The position numbers and the translations under genes are program-made. Source: Pannonibacter carbonis (lineage in GTDB: Bacteria > Pseudomonadota > Alphaproteobacteria > Rhizobiales > Stappiaceae). From it: a DNA stretch of 64,000 bases. The stretch covers positions 1 to 64,000 of the forward strand of contig NZ_PUDR01000009.1 in the NCBI RefSeq assembly GCF_003012935.1. The letters run 5' to 3'. A model generated the notes under the pieces. It did no database searches, was not told where the DNA came from, and saw only the letters and a list, made by a program, of their open reading frames with translations. The first letter of the stretch is position 1, and each line of letters begins with the position of its first letter. Below, piece by piece: positions 35,369-45,986 of this stretch.

Positions 35369-37816
35369 ATGTCTAAATTCGTTCGGATGTTCAACGACAC
35401 CCGTCTGTTTTTCAAGGTTTCCGGCGGGTTTATTTCGATTGTCCTGTTGATGGCCGTGATTGGCGGGATGGCGATCTACACCCTCATCGGTTTGGCGCAG
35501 CGCAGCGAAATCTCCGATCTGGCGCTTGCCTCCATCACCGACCTGCAGAGCCTGTCAGCCGAGCGCGAGGCGTTTTTGCGCAAACCTGGCGCGGAAGCCG
35601 GCGACCGGGTCACGCTGGCCCTGACATCCCTTGATACGACCTTGTACGATCTCGGCGCTGGCCTCGCGAACGCCCCCCAGTCGCAGCAAAGCGTTACGGA
35701 GGCGCGGGAAAAGGCAACCGCCTTTGCCTCGACATTTGCCGCGGTGCGCCGAGACAGCCAGTCTGTCGAAGACAAGCTCGAGGTGGTCGATCGCGCCACG
35801 GCGCAGCTCGATAGCCTCACGCGAACCATTGGCAACGAGCTGCAGCGCCAGCAGCGCGATGCCGCCGATGCATCCATGCTCGCCGAAGCGGCACAGAACG
35901 ACCTGCGCAAGCTCGGGCGTGTTGGTAGCGACATGCGGGTGCAGATAGATTTTCTACTGCCAATGTTTGGCAAGAATGCAGACTTCAAGCTGAACGAGGT
36001 CACTCCTGAGCTGCGTGCCAAGATTGATGAGGCGCTTGTTCAGATCAACGATGGTGCCATCAGGATCGCCACCTCGCGGCTCAAGGTCTTGCCGGAGGAA
36101 AAGAGCGCTGCGATGAAATCACACGTGCAGACGCTCGCTTCACAGTTGCCGGCGATGCTGGACGAGACGAACCTGTTCAATCGCATGGGCCAGAAGAAAG
36201 ACGTTGCCGACAGCCTCAGCTTGCTCGCCAAAGAGACAACAGCGGCACAATTTGCGGTCTACGCTGCGCTCGACAAAGCCTTGGATGGGGCGACGAGCCT
36301 GCAGCAGCGACTGGCGGTGCTGACGACGATCGGCCAGCAGGCGCTTGAGATTGCCAGCTCGATCTCGACCGTGAAGAACGGCACGACGAGCTTCCTGACG
36401 GGCATGGGCGATGCGGCTCCCGACGCGGTGGAAGCCGAAATCGACATGCTTGGCATGTATGCCATGCAGCTTGAAAGAGCGGCAACGCTGATCCCGGCTG
36501 CCGCCGACGCAATCGCCGCCATGCCGCAGGCGCTGGAGGACTATGCGGCGGCATTCACCGAAATCCGCAAGGCCAAGGGTGATCTCGAGGCCAATCGGAG
36601 CGAACTCGACCGGCTGACCGTGGTTTTGCAGGACACGGCAACCGGGCTTGCCAGTGCCCAGTCGGCTGCGAACCGGATGGCTGGCGATGTGGCGGTCACA
36701 ACGATTGGTGTCGCGCTTGGCGTGGCTGTGGTTGTGGCGCTGGCGCTGGCCTTTGTTCTGAACCTTGTGATCACGAAGCCGATCCGGGCCATGACCACCA
36801 CCATGCGGCGTCTTGCTGAAGGTGACACGGCAACGGCTGTGCCCGGTCTTGAGCGCGCGGACGAGATTGGCGATATGGGCCGCGCTGTCCAGGTCTTCAA
36901 GGACAACGCCCTTGAGCGGATGCGCCTTGAAGCCCGGACCCAGGCGGAAACAGAGGCGCAGCGGCGTCGCCAGACGACGATCGAGCATCTGATCGCGACC
37001 TTCCGGACGACCTCGCAGGAGCTCATCGGCTCCGTTGAGGGGACGGCCCGCGGGCTTGGGGAAACGGCGCAGAAACTGACCGAAATCTCCCGTGTCAGCG
37101 CAACGCGTGCCGACGAGACCGCAGCTGCTGCAGGAACTGCGACCGACGGGGTGGAGAGTGTTGCCAGCGCAGCCGAACAACTGGCCGCCTCGATCAACGA
37201 AATCGGACAACAGGTCTCCATGACGACCCAGATCGTTGGTGACGCCACCATCGGGACACGGGACACAAACGGCAAGGTCACCAGTCTTGCCGCCGCAGCC
37301 GAAAAGATCGGCGAAGTCGTGACCCTGATCCAGAACATCGCGGCCCAGACAAATCTTCTGGCACTCAATGCGACCATCGAGGCGGCCCGGGCCGGCGAGG
37401 CTGGCCGCGGATTTGCGGTCGTGGCGGCGGAAGTGAAGGAACTGGCCAATCAGACATCGCGGGCGACGGAGGATATCTCGGCGCAGATTTCGGCGATCCA
37501 GCTGGCGACCGATGAATCCGCTACGGCAATCGCCGGCATCAGCCGCGTGATGGATCAGGTGAACGACTACACCGCCTCCATCGCCTCGGCTGTAACGCAG
37601 CAGAGCGCGGCGACAAGCAACATCTCGCAGAATGTCCGCATGGCGGCAGCCGGCACCACGGCGGTGGCCGGGAACATGTCGGCGCTGACCGAGGCTGTCG
37701 ACGAGACGGCCCGGTCTGCCGAAATGGTCCTTACCGCATCGACCGACGTCAACGGCAAGACGCAGCATCTCAAGCAGGAAGTGGATCGCTTCCTGGCCGC
37801 CGTCGCGGCCGCCTGA
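35369..37816 (+). CDS. Methyl-accepting chemotaxis protein 3 (large helical periplasmic domain)
   Basis: An 815-residue chemoreceptor with an N-terminal membrane helix (about 18-37). A large all-helical periplasmic region of about 400 residues (40-455) rich in coiled-coil pattern follows, resembling tandem helical-bundle (HBM-like) ligand domains. A second membrane helix (about 460-485, [21 protein letters not shown]) and HAMP ([18 protein letters not shown]...[13 protein letters not shown]) precede the signalling domain with [20 protein letters not shown]. The start at 35369 is favoured by GGAAAG upstream; the frame opens earlier at 35273. HBM domains bind organic acids in known cases. Confidence 0.93.
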   Translation: MSKFVRMFNDTRLFFKVSGGFISIVLLMAVIGGMAIYTLIGLAQRSEISDLALASITDLQSLSAEREAFLRKPGAEAGDRVTLALTSLDTTLYDLGAGLANAPQSQQSVTEAREKATAFASTFAAVRRDSQSVEDKLEVVDRATAQLDSLTRTIGNELQRQQRDAADASMLAEAAQNDLRKLGRVGSDMRVQIDFLLPMFGKNADFKLNEVTPELRAKIDEALVQINDGAIRIATSRLKVLPEEKSAAMKSHVQTLASQLPAMLDETNLFNRMGQKKDVADSLSLLAKETTAAQFAVYAALDKALDGATSLQQRLAVLTTIGQQALEIASSISTVKNGTTSFLTGMGDAAPDAVEAEIDMLGMYAMQLERAATLIPAAADAIAAMPQALEDYAAAFTEIRKAKGDLEANRSELDRLTVVLQDTATGLASAQSAANRMAGDVAVTTIGVALGVAVVVALALAFVLNLVITKPIRAMTTTMRRLAEGDTATAVPGLERADEIGDMGRAVQVFKDNALERMRLEARTQAETEAQRRRQTTIEHLIATFRTTSQELIGSVEGTARGLGETAQKLTEISRVSATRADETAAAAGTATDGVESVASAAEQLAASINEIGQQVSMTTQIVGDATIGTRDTNGKVTSLAAAAEKIGEVVTLIQNIAAQTNLLALNATIEAARAGEAGRGFAVVAAEVKELANQTSRATEDISAQISAIQLATDESATAIAGISRVMDQVNDYTASIASAVTQQSAATSNISQNVRMAAAGTTAVAGNMSALTEAVDETARSAEMVLTASTDVNGKTQHLKQEVDRFLAAVAAA

Positions 37817-37837
37817 GGTCAGGACCGAACAAAAGAC

Positions 37838-37871
37838 GAGGCCCCGGAGCGTCATCGCGCTCCAGGGCCTC
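37838..37871. terminator. Bidirectional terminator between chemoreceptor 3 and coxM
   Basis: GAGGCCCCGGAGCG and CGCTCCAGGGCCTC form a 13-bp stem with one mismatch and a short loop. On the minus strand it is followed by GTCTTTTG, so it serves the converging cox operon best, and probably both. Confidence 0.8.
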
Positions 37872-37884
37872 ATTGTCTGTCGTA

Positions 37885-38682
37885 TCAGGCTGCTGCGACA
37901 GCGCGCTTGGCCATCACGGTCACGAGATTGGCGCGGTAGTCGGCCGAGCCATGGATGTCGGACAGCATGTCGTCCGCCTGCACGTTGATCGAGGCAACGG
38001 CATCTGCGGACCAGTTGGCGCTGAGGGCTGCTTCCATGGCCGGGATGCGGAACACGCCGTTCTGCCCGGCGCCGGTTGCTGCGACGCGGACCGAACCATC
38101 CTTGAAGCGGGCGACAAAGACGCCGGCCATGGCATAGCGCGAGGCCGGGTTCGGGTACTTGGCGTAGGCCGACTTTTCCGGCACCGGGAAACTGATCGCG
38201 GTGATGATCTCGTTTTCCTCAAGCGCGGTATCGAACATGCCGGTGAAGTAATCTTCAGCGGCGATGTCGCGCGAGCTGGTGTGAACCGTCGCCCCGAGCG
38301 CCATCACGGCCGAGGGATAATCCGCTGCCGGGTCATTGTTGGCGACGGAGCCACCAATGGTGCCCATGTGGCGGACATGCGGGTCACCAATACCGCCGGC
38401 GAGTTTGGCAAGGCCGGGGATCAGGCGCTGGACCAGCGCGGAGCCGGCCACGTCCGCATGCTTGGTTCCGGCTCCGATGCGCAGGCTGCCGCCTGCCTCG
38501 GTGATGCCCTGAAGCTCGGCAATCTGGCCAAGGTCGATAAGATCGCTCGGGGCTGCCAGGCGCTGCTTCATGGTCGGGATCAAGGTCTGGCCGCCGGCGA
38601 GGAACTTGCCGTCATCAGCCTTGGCCATCAAGCTGGCCGCTTCGCTGACCGATCCGGCGCGGTGATAATTGGTTTCATACAT
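37885..38682 (-). CDS. coxM: CO dehydrogenase-like medium subunit (FAD-binding)
   Basis: The 265-residue flavoprotein carries FAD between the iron-sulfur and molybdenum subunits of a xanthine-oxidase-family hydroxylase. FAD motifs are FLAGGQTLIPTMKQR (about 27-41) and the conserved TIGGSVANNDPAADYPSA (about 107-124). The C-terminal CO-deh_flav_C domain follows. It is the last gene of the minus-strand order G-S-L-M, ending at a terminator. The true substrate is not certain because the large subunit is of the form II type. Confidence 0.92.
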   Translation of the reverse strand: MYETNYHRAGSVSEAASLMAKADDGKFLAGGQTLIPTMKQRLAAPSDLIDLGQIAELQGITEAGGSLRIGAGTKHADVAGSALVQRLIPGLAKLAGGIGDPHVRHMGTIGGSVANNDPAADYPSAVMALGATVHTSSRDIAAEDYFTGMFDTALEENEIITAISFPVPEKSAYAKYPNPASRYAMAGVFVARFKDGSVRVAATGAGQNGVFRIPAMEAALSANWSADAVASINVQADDMLSDIHGSADYRANLVTVMAKRAVAAA

Positions 38683-38765
38683 CGTGTTCGTGCTCCCTTG
38701 GGGAAAGCGTGAAGGGGAACCGGGGCTGGCGCTGCCGTATCAGCGCGCCAGCCCGCTGCCGTTGG

Positions 38766-41129
38766 TCACTCGGCTGCCATCGCCCGGCGGCTGTCCTGGA
38801 TCGCCTTCCAGACGCGTTCCGGGGTTGCCGGCATGGCCATCTCGCGGATGCCGAGCGCGTCGGTGATGGCGTTGATGACGGCCGGGGGCGAGCCGATCGC
38901 GCCGGCTTCGCCGCAGCCCTTCATGCCGAGCGGGTTGCCCGGGCAGATGGTCTCCGTCGTCATCAGCGTGTAGGACGGCACGTCGTCCGCGCGCGGCATG
39001 GCATAATCCATGAACGAACCGGTGATCAGCTGGCCGCCCTCGTCATAGGCCGTGTTTTCGAGCAGCGCCTGGCCGATACCCTGGGTCAGGCCGCCATGCA
39101 CCTGGCCCTCGACGATCATCGGGTTGATGATCTTGCCGAAGTCATCCGCAGCCACGAAGTTGATGATCTGCGTCTTGCCGGTTTCCGGATCGATCTCGAC
39201 CTCGCAGACATAGGTGCCAGCGGGGAAGGTGAAGTTCGACGGATCGTAGAACGCGCCTTCCTTGAGGCCCGGCTCCATGCCGGCCGGCAGGTTGTGGGCC
39301 GTGTAGGCGGCGAGTGCCACCTGGAAGAAGGGCAGGGCCTTGTCCGTGCCGGCAACCTTCAGCTGGCCGCCTTCAAAGACGATGTCGCCCTCGGCAGCTT
39401 CCATCAGATGCGCGGCGATCTTCTTGGCCTTTGCCTCGACCTTGTCGAGCGCCTTGACGATGGCCGACATGCCGACCGCGCCGGACCGCGAGCCGTAGGT
39501 GCCCATGCCGAACTGTACCTTGTCGGTGTCGCCATGCACGATCGACACACTGTCGGTGTCGACGCCGAAGCGATCCGAGATCAGCTGGGCGAAGGTGGTC
39601 TCATGACCCTGGCCATGGCTGTGCGAGCCCGTCAGGACCTCGATGGTGCCAACCGGATTGACGCGCACTTCGGCCGACTCCCAGAGGCCGACGCCCGCGC
39701 CGAGCGATCCCACGGCCGCCGAAGGCGCAATGCCGCAGGCCTCAATGTAGCAGGACAGGCCAATGCCGCGCAGCTTGCCACGCCGTGCCGCCTCGGCCTT
39801 GCGGGCGGGGAAGCCGGCATAGTCGACAGCCTTCAGTGCCGCATCCAGCGTGGCGTCATAGTCGCCCGCATCGTAGCACATGATCACCGGCGTCTGGTGC
39901 GGGAAGGCGCGGATGAAGTTGCGGCGGCGGAACTCGGCCGGGTCCAGCCCGACTTCGCGTGCAGCCGTTTCCATCATGCGTTCAACCAGATAGGTCGCCT
40001 CGGGCCGTCCGGCACCACGGTAGGCGTCGACCGGCGTGGTGTTGGTGTAAACGGCCTTCACGTTACAGAAGATGGCCGGGATGTCGTACTGGCCCGACAA
40101 CAGCGTCGCATAGAGGTAGGTCGGCACCGATGACGAGAACAGCGACATGTAGGCGCCGATGTTCGCGATGGTGTTGACGCGGAAGCCGATGATCTTGTGG
40201 TTGGCGTCCAGCGCCAGTTCGGCCTCAGACCGGTGATCGCGGCCATGGGCATCCGTGAGGAAGGCCTCGGTTCGGTCGCTGACCCACTTCACCGGACGGC
40301 CAACGCGCTTGGATGCCCACAGGCAGACCATCTCTTCCGGGTAGATGTAGATTTTCGAGCCGAAACCGCCGCCCACATCCGGCGCGATGACCCGCAGCTT
40401 GTGCTCGGGCGCGATGTTGTAGAAGGCCGACAGCACCAGGCGCGCCACATGCGGGTTCTGCGAAGTGGTATGCAGCGTGAAGTGCTCCTCGGCCGCATCA
40501 TAGTCGGCAAGCGCCGCACGCGGCTCCATCGGGTTCGGCACCAGACGGTTGTTGGTGATGTCGAGCCTGGTGACATGGGCTGCCTTGGCGAAGGCCGCGT
40601 TGGTGGCTGCCTCGTCACCGATGACCCAGTCATAGATCAGGTTGCCGGGGGCTTCCGGATGCAGCTGCGGTGCGCCGGGTTGCAGCGCCGCGGCCGGATC
40701 GACGATGACCGGCAGTTCCTCATAGGAAACGACGACAGCTTCTGCCGCATCCCGGGCCTGACCCTGGGTCTCAGCGATGACAACGGCCACCGCCTGTCCG
40801 GCATAGCGCACGATCTCCGGTTCCAGCGCGCGCCAGGCGCCCATCTTCATCGGTGTGCCGTCACGCGAATGGATCATCCAGCCGCAGATGAGGTTGCCGA
40901 CGCCGTCGCCGACCAGCTGCTCACCCGTGAGCACGGCCTCGACACCGGGCATCTCCAGCGCCGCGCTGGCATCAATCCCGGTGATCCGGGCGTGGGCATG
41001 CGGCGAGCGCACAAAAGCCGCAAAGGTCATGCGCGCGGCCGTCATGTCGTCGGTGTACCGGCCCTTGCCGGTGATGAAGCGCTTGTCTTCCTTGCGCAGG
41101 GCACGAGCCCCGATGCCTTGAACTCCCAT
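38766..41129 (-). CDS. coxL: Form II CO dehydrogenase-like large subunit (molybdenum cofactor)
   Basis: The 787-residue catalytic subunit belongs to the xanthine-oxidase family. Near residue 370 it has AYRGAGRPE, the form II signature, instead of the AYXCSFR loop of proven CO dehydrogenases. The Mo-site Glu motif [15 protein letters not shown] is present near residue 740. Form II enzymes have been linked to CO oxidation in a few rhizobia, but others act on aldehydes or heterocycles, so the substrate is open. Upstream come coxS and coxG; downstream is coxM, 83 bp away. Confidence 0.92.
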   Translation of the reverse strand: MGVQGIGARALRKEDKRFITGKGRYTDDMTAARMTFAAFVRSPHAHARITGIDASAALEMPGVEAVLTGEQLVGDGVGNLICGWMIHSRDGTPMKMGAWRALEPEIVRYAGQAVAVVIAETQGQARDAAEAVVVSYEELPVIVDPAAALQPGAPQLHPEAPGNLIYDWVIGDEAATNAAFAKAAHVTRLDITNNRLVPNPMEPRAALADYDAAEEHFTLHTTSQNPHVARLVLSAFYNIAPEHKLRVIAPDVGGGFGSKIYIYPEEMVCLWASKRVGRPVKWVSDRTEAFLTDAHGRDHRSEAELALDANHKIIGFRVNTIANIGAYMSLFSSSVPTYLYATLLSGQYDIPAIFCNVKAVYTNTTPVDAYRGAGRPEATYLVERMMETAAREVGLDPAEFRRRNFIRAFPHQTPVIMCYDAGDYDATLDAALKAVDYAGFPARKAEAARRGKLRGIGLSCYIEACGIAPSAAVGSLGAGVGLWESAEVRVNPVGTIEVLTGSHSHGQGHETTFAQLISDRFGVDTDSVSIVHGDTDKVQFGMGTYGSRSGAVGMSAIVKALDKVEAKAKKIAAHLMEAAEGDIVFEGGQLKVAGTDKALPFFQVALAAYTAHNLPAGMEPGLKEGAFYDPSNFTFPAGTYVCEVEIDPETGKTQIINFVAADDFGKIINPMIVEGQVHGGLTQGIGQALLENTAYDEGGQLITGSFMDYAMPRADDVPSYTLMTTETICPGNPLGMKGCGEAGAIGSPPAVINAITDALGIREMAMPATPERVWKAIQDSRRAMAAE

Positions 41130-41268
41130 GGACGTTCTCCCTCAGGCAGCGTCTTGCTGCTTGTCCGGCCCGGCTGGTGCCGCCTCCTCACGGCCGTGAT
41201 CCAGCCTGCCGGTCCAGTTCAGATGTCCCGCGCGGCAACCGCGCAGGTGGGAAACTGAAGCGTGCCGG

Positions 41269-41757
<489 letters not shown>

Positions 41758-41858
41758 GCTTTTGTTCCTCCCTCAGGTCTGCCTGACCGGTTCGCGTCAC
41801 CGCCAGACAGGGTCATTTCATGTCATGCCAGGACCGGTGGTCCCGCAACTTGTGCCGT

Positions 41859-42557
41859 CTAGTTTGCCAGCGCCAGCACAGCGATGACGGCGGCCAATGC
41901 GATGAGGCCCCACATCATCGGACCGCCAAAGCTTCCTTTCGCGGCGGCTTCCTCAACTTTCTCCTCCGCGTCAATGACGGCCTGGCCAATGTGGTGCTCC
42001 ATGTCGCCTGCGGCATGAACCACGGCTTCGCCAGCCTGGGTCATTGCGATCGTGCGGGCCTCCTCGATCACGGCGATATCCGGATCGGACGCATCATCCT
42101 CTTGGGTTGTCGCCGCAGCGCCAGCAACCATTTCGGAGAACTTGCCGAAGAACTCGTCCGCCATCTTGCGTGCGGTGGAATCGATCAGACGGCTGCCCAG
42201 CTGGGCCAGCTTGCCGCCCACCTGGGCCCTTGCGGTATAGGTCAGGATTGTGTCGTCACCGTCCTCGGTCAGCTTCACATCCGCGCCGCCCTTGGCAAAA
42301 CCGGCGACGCCGCCCTTGCCTTCGCCGGTGATCGTGTAGCTTTCGGGCGGGTTGATGTTCTCGAGCGTGACGACGCCGGTAAAGTGGGCTTTCACCGGGC
42401 CGATTTTTGAGGTGACAGATGCCGTCATCTGCGTCGGCGACGTCATTTCCAGGCTTTCACAGCCAGGAATGCAAGCCTTCAGCACCTCGGGATCGTTCAG
42501 GGCGTTCCACACATCGTTGCGTGGCGCGGGAATGCGATACTCACCCGACATATCCAT
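41859..42557 (-). CDS. coxG: CoxG-type SRPBCC membrane-recruitment protein
   Basis: A 232-residue CoxG homologue. It has an SRPBCC lipid-binding domain (residues ~1-150) starting MDMSGEYRIPAPRNDVWNALNDPEVLKACIPGCESLE-like, with the family motif GKGGVAGFAKGGADVKL. An acidic linker is followed by a C-terminal membrane anchor (about 213-231, GLIALAAVIAVLALAN). CoxG anchors CO dehydrogenase to the inner membrane and helps deliver electrons to quinone in Oligotropha-type systems. It is the first gene of the operon, supporting a respiratory role for the enzyme. Confidence 0.9.
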   Translation of the reverse strand: MDMSGEYRIPAPRNDVWNALNDPEVLKACIPGCESLEMTSPTQMTASVTSKIGPVKAHFTGVVTLENINPPESYTITGEGKGGVAGFAKGGADVKLTEDGDDTILTYTARAQVGGKLAQLGSRLIDSTARKMADEFFGKFSEMVAGAAATTQEDDASDPDIAVIEEARTIAMTQAGEAVVHAAGDMEHHIGQAVIDAEEKVEEAAAKGSFGGPMMWGLIALAAVIAVLALAN

Positions 42558-42959
42558 GACGGTCCGGCCTCCCTCTGTCGTCTCCGGTCAGTCCGGAGCA
42601 CTTTCGCGTCGCTGCAAACCGGGCGGAACCTTCCCCCGCTGATCGAAGGGATCGGCTGCGCGCCAGACGTGTAGCGCTGCGCTGCGTCAGCCAAGAGTGT
42701 CGGACCTTGGCGCCCCTGACAAGCGGAGACGTGACCCGCATCAGCCATCCGGAGGACGTTGGTCCCCTCGGATCGTTCACACCGGTCACTCGTCTCGCAA
42801 GCCGGTTGCGGCCTTGCCCCTCCTCCAGGGGCGGCCCGGCAATGGCTGACGCCGCAAGACTGCGTCCTGAAGCGCAGGCCTGCAAGCGCGGTTCCCTAGC
42901 GATAGCCGAGAAATGTCTCAGCCCTGAGACAGGGCGCCGACGCCCGGCTTGCTGGCGGC
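42558..42959. other. 402-bp region upstream of coxG
   Basis: It lies between coxG and the upstream AcoR-like regulator gene (both minus strand). It should hold the cox operon promoter and contains an 18-bp perfect palindrome at 42914-42931. I found no convincing sigma-54 promoter and no gene. Confidence 0.55.
42914..42931. promoter_or_regulatory. 18-bp palindromic operator TGTCTCA-N4-TGAGACA
   Basis: TGTCTCAGCCCTGAGACA has 7-bp perfect arms and a 4-bp spacer. It is 29 bp downstream of the regulator stop and about 357 bp upstream of coxG. The spacing and symmetry fit a dimeric Fis-type helix-turn-helix activator binding at a distance. Confidence 0.6.
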
Positions 42960-43922
42960 TCAGTCACTGAGTCCGTGTTGCGCCATCTTGCGATACATCG
43001 TCGCCCGGCTGATGCCGAGATCGCGCGCGGCCGCCGAGACGTTGCCCTGGGCGCGAGCCAATGCCCGGCGCAGAGCTGCCCGTTCTGTTCCGCGGCCTTC
43101 GCCTTCCTGCTCGCCGAGGTAGGGCGCGGCTGACGGCGCGGCTGCGAGCAGCGCATCCGTCAGTTCCAGTGCCTTGCGTGCCTGCCGCGTTGCGCCGACG
43201 ATCACATCATCCTTGTCGAGGGCGAGCAGGGAAACGCCCGCCGTGCCATGACCTTCGGCCACGACAATACGGCAGCCATGAAACGCCGACCGGAACAGGT
43301 CGCTTTCGACGGCTCTTGCGCTCTCTGCCACGATGAGACCCAGCATCTGCGCGTAAGGCAGTTCCAGATCCCGGCGGCAGCTGGATACATCGAGAACGCC
43401 TGCCATTTGACCGGTCGGATCGAAGATCGGCGCCCCCATGCAGCTCATGGCGATGTTGTCGGTGCGGAAATGCTGGTCCTGGTGAATGACCACCGCGCGG
43501 CGCTCCGCCGCGCAGGTGCCGATGCCATTGGTGCCCTCCATGGCCTCGCTCCAGACGGCCCCGGTCGCCAGTCCCCAGCTGTCAAAGTCCCTGGCATCGC
43601 CGGCCGCGCGGCGGGCCTCGAGGATCAGTCCGTCGGTATCGGTGAGGGCCACGGAGCAGCCGCTGCTGCCGAGCGTGGAGTAAAGCCGCTCCAGCGTTGG
43701 CATGGCGATCCGGATCAGGTCCTGCGATCGTTCACGCGCCTGGCGCAGGGAACCGTCCTCGACACGGTGAGCCGACCTGCGGCTGGCAGGATCGAGTCCG
43801 TGATAGACCATCGAGCGGCGCCAGGATGCCGCTATGCCTGACGTTGCGGCACAGACCTTGCTGTTGACAGCTTCGGCGACGCGGTCGGCATGGCTGCGCC
43901 CGCGTCCAGGAACGCTCAGCAT
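42960..43922 (-). CDS. AcoR-like regulator with GAF and Fis-type HTH, no AAA+ domain
   Basis: This 320-residue protein starts like sigma-54 activators of the AcoR group (IAASWRRSMVYHGLDPA), then has a GAF sensor domain (about 75-230, with GTNGIGTCAAERRAVVIHQDQHF and GAPIFDPTGQMAGVLDVSS). It ends with a Fis-type HTH (ERAALRRALARAQGNVSAAARDLGISRATMYRKM). The central AAA+ ATPase with the GAFTGA loop is absent, so it cannot activate sigma-54 and must work as a conventional regulator. GGGAGGAG precedes the ATG at 43922. Its position next to the cox-like operon makes that operon the likely target. Confidence 0.88.
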   Translation of the reverse strand: MLSVPGRGRSHADRVAEAVNSKVCAATSGIAASWRRSMVYHGLDPASRRSAHRVEDGSLRQARERSQDLIRIAMPTLERLYSTLGSSGCSVALTDTDGLILEARRAAGDARDFDSWGLATGAVWSEAMEGTNGIGTCAAERRAVVIHQDQHFRTDNIAMSCMGAPIFDPTGQMAGVLDVSSCRRDLELPYAQMLGLIVAESARAVESDLFRSAFHGCRIVVAEGHGTAGVSLLALDKDDVIVGATRQARKALELTDALLAAAPSAAPYLGEQEGEGRGTERAALRRALARAQGNVSAAARDLGISRATMYRKMAQHGLSD

Positions 43923-44145
43923 GCGTCTCTCCTCCCTAGACGGGTCTTTCGCCCGTTTGTTCTCCTCTTGAAGGGACAGGCGATCAAATCCCGGTGCTGT
44001 TGTCAAAAGCTTTCGCATTTATCGCCGGGAAAGCTGCTCACGTGTCCGTGCAAGGCCGGAAATCGGCCCGGATTGATTGACCGGGCGGCGCGCCCGGCCT
44101 AATGGCTTTCTTCTGGTTTTCTTTCGCAGTTGAAAAGGTCACGCC

Positions 44146-45114
44146 GTGCCCGACACGCCGGTTTCCGCCGCTCCGCAATCTTTGTCCCTTCCGCGCGCCG
44201 GCCTGCCGCCGTTGCAGCGCTGGCCCGTCGTGCTCGAAACGGCCGGCTGGAAGGACTACGCCCTCCTCGACATGGGGCGCGGCCAGAAGCTGGAACGCTA
44301 TGGCCGCTTCACCGTGGTGCGCCCGGAGCCGCAGGCGATGGGCACACCGCGCCTGAAGCCGGCCGTCTGGGAGCGGGCCGACGCGGTCTTCACCGGCGAC
44401 GTGGACGAGGAAGGCCCCGGCCGCTGGAAGTTCGCCGGCAGCGTGCCCGAGACCTGGGAAATGGCCTATGGGCCGGCGCGCTATTTCGGGCGTTTCATGT
44501 CCTTCCGCCATGTCGGCGTGTTCCCCGAGCAGGCTCCGCACTGGGACTGGGTGATGGAGAAGGTGCGTGCGGCAAAGGCCGCCGAGCCGGACCGTCCGAT
44601 CAAGGTGCTCAACCTGTTCGGCTACACCGGCCTTGCCTCGTTGCTTCCGGCCGCCGCCGGGGCGCAGGTGACCCATGTCGATGCCTCCAAGAAGGCCATT
44701 GCCTATGCGCGCGAAAACCAGGACCTCTCGGGCCTGAACGATCTGCCGATCCGCTGGATCCTCGAGGATGCGAGCAAGTTCGTGGCCCGGGAAGTGCGCC
44801 GCGGCAGCACCTATGACGGCATCATTCTCGATCCGCCGAAGTATGGCCGCGGCCCGAAGGGCGAGGTGTGGGACCTGTTCGTGAACCTGCCGGAGATGCT
44901 GGACATGCTGCGGCAGCTGCTGTCGCCCAACGCGCTGTTCATGATCCTGACCGCCTATGCCATCCGCGCCTCGTTCCTGTCGGTTCATGAGCTGATGGCC
45001 GAGACGCTGGCCAGGCAGGGTGGCCTGCTGGAATCGGGCGAACTGGTCATCCGCGAGGAGAACGGCCCGCGCGCCCTCTCCACGTCCCTCTTTTCCCGCT
45101 GGAGCGGCGCATGA
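44146..45114 (+). CDS. Class I SAM-dependent rRNA methyltransferase (RlmI-like, COG1092)
   Basis: The 322-residue protein has an N-terminal beta-rich segment and a Rossmann methyltransferase core: VLNLFGYTGLASLLPAAAGAQVTHVDASKKA (motif I, about 150-180), IRWILEDASKF, and YDGIILDPPKYGRGPKGEVWDL (motif IV DPPK). This motif is typical of the RlmI/RlmK family that makes 5-methylcytosine or 7-methylguanosine in 23S rRNA. It uses a GTG start. The next gene, a TrmH-family methyltransferase, overlaps by ATGA, so two RNA-modifying enzymes are coupled. Confidence 0.88.
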   Translation: MPDTPVSAAPQSLSLPRAGLPPLQRWPVVLETAGWKDYALLDMGRGQKLERYGRFTVVRPEPQAMGTPRLKPAVWERADAVFTGDVDEEGPGRWKFAGSVPETWEMAYGPARYFGRFMSFRHVGVFPEQAPHWDWVMEKVRAAKAAEPDRPIKVLNLFGYTGLASLLPAAAGAQVTHVDASKKAIAYARENQDLSGLNDLPIRWILEDASKFVAREVRRGSTYDGIILDPPKYGRGPKGEVWDLFVNLPEMLDMLRQLLSPNALFMILTAYAIRASFLSVHELMAETLARQGGLLESGELVIREENGPRALSTSLFSRWSGA

Positions 45115-45947
45115 GCGAAACCTCCCGTCCGCGCGCCGGCGCGGTGAAGCAGATCACCAGCCACTCCAACCCGATCATCAAGGACATCAAGGGCCTGGTG
45201 GCGCTGCGCAAGCACCGGACCCAGACCGGCCTGTTCGTGGCCGAGGGGCTGAAACTGGCCACCGATGCGCTCGCCGCCGGCTGGACAGTGCGCTATCTCG
45301 CGATCGGTCCGGACGCGCGCGACAACCCGGTGGCGCAGAAAGCCGCCGCCACGGCCAAGGCACGCGGGGCGCTGATCCTCGAGGTAAACACGCCGATCCT
45401 CGAGGCGATCACGCGGAAGGACAATCCGCAGATGGTGGTGGGCGTCTACGAGCAGCAGATGATGCCGCTCGAGGCCATTGATCCGCGCGCTTCCACGGTC
45501 TGGATCGCCCTCGACCGGGTGCGGGATCCGGGCAACCTGGGCACGATCATCCGGACCGCTGATGCTGTGGGCGCGTCGGGCGTCATCCTCATCGGCGACT
45601 GCACCGATCCCTTTGCGGTGGAAGCCGTGCGCGCGACCATGGGCTCGCTGTTCCATGTGCCGCTGGTCAAGACCAGCCCGGACGCCTTTAAGGCCTTCGT
45701 CGGCCGCTGGCCGGGCACCGTGGTGGCGACGCATCTGGAAGGCTCGGTCGACTACCGCACCGTCGACTACACCGAGCCGGCGCTGCTGGTGATGGGCAAC
45801 GAGCAGCAGGGGCTGTCGGCTGACCTCGCCGCTGCCTGCAAGACGCTGGTGCGCATCCCGCAGGCGGGGCAGGCGGACAGCCTCAATCTCGCTGTCGCCA
45901 CGGGCATTGCGCTTTATGAAATCCGCCGCAAGCATCTCGCCCTATAA
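45111..45947 (+). CDS. TrmH/SpoU-family RNA methyltransferase
   Basis: The 278-residue protein has an N-terminal substrate-binding part (SNPIIKDIKGLVALRKHRTQTGLFVAEG) and a C-terminal SPOUT knot with the three SpoU motifs: ALDRVRDPGNLGTIIRTADA, LLVMGNEQQGL and IPQAGQADSLNLAVATGIALYE. It transfers methyl to the 2'-O-ribose of rRNA or tRNA; the exact target is unknown. It is coupled to the RlmI-like gene by an ATGA overlap. Confidence 0.93.
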   Translation: MSETSRPRAGAVKQITSHSNPIIKDIKGLVALRKHRTQTGLFVAEGLKLATDALAAGWTVRYLAIGPDARDNPVAQKAAATAKARGALILEVNTPILEAITRKDNPQMVVGVYEQQMMPLEAIDPRASTVWIALDRVRDPGNLGTIIRTADAVGASGVILIGDCTDPFAVEAVRATMGSLFHVPLVKTSPDAFKAFVGRWPGTVVATHLEGSVDYRTVDYTEPALLVMGNEQQGLSADLAAACKTLVRIPQAGQADSLNLAVATGIALYEIRRKHLAL

Positions 45948-45986
45948 CGGGGTCAGTGATCAGACTTTCGCAGCAGGAGCCTTGGC

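Noticed and set aside
42558-42959. Sigma-54 promoter for the cox-like operon
   Set aside because: No GG-N10-GC pair with correct spacing was found, and the adjacent regulator lacks the ATPase needed for sigma-54 activation.
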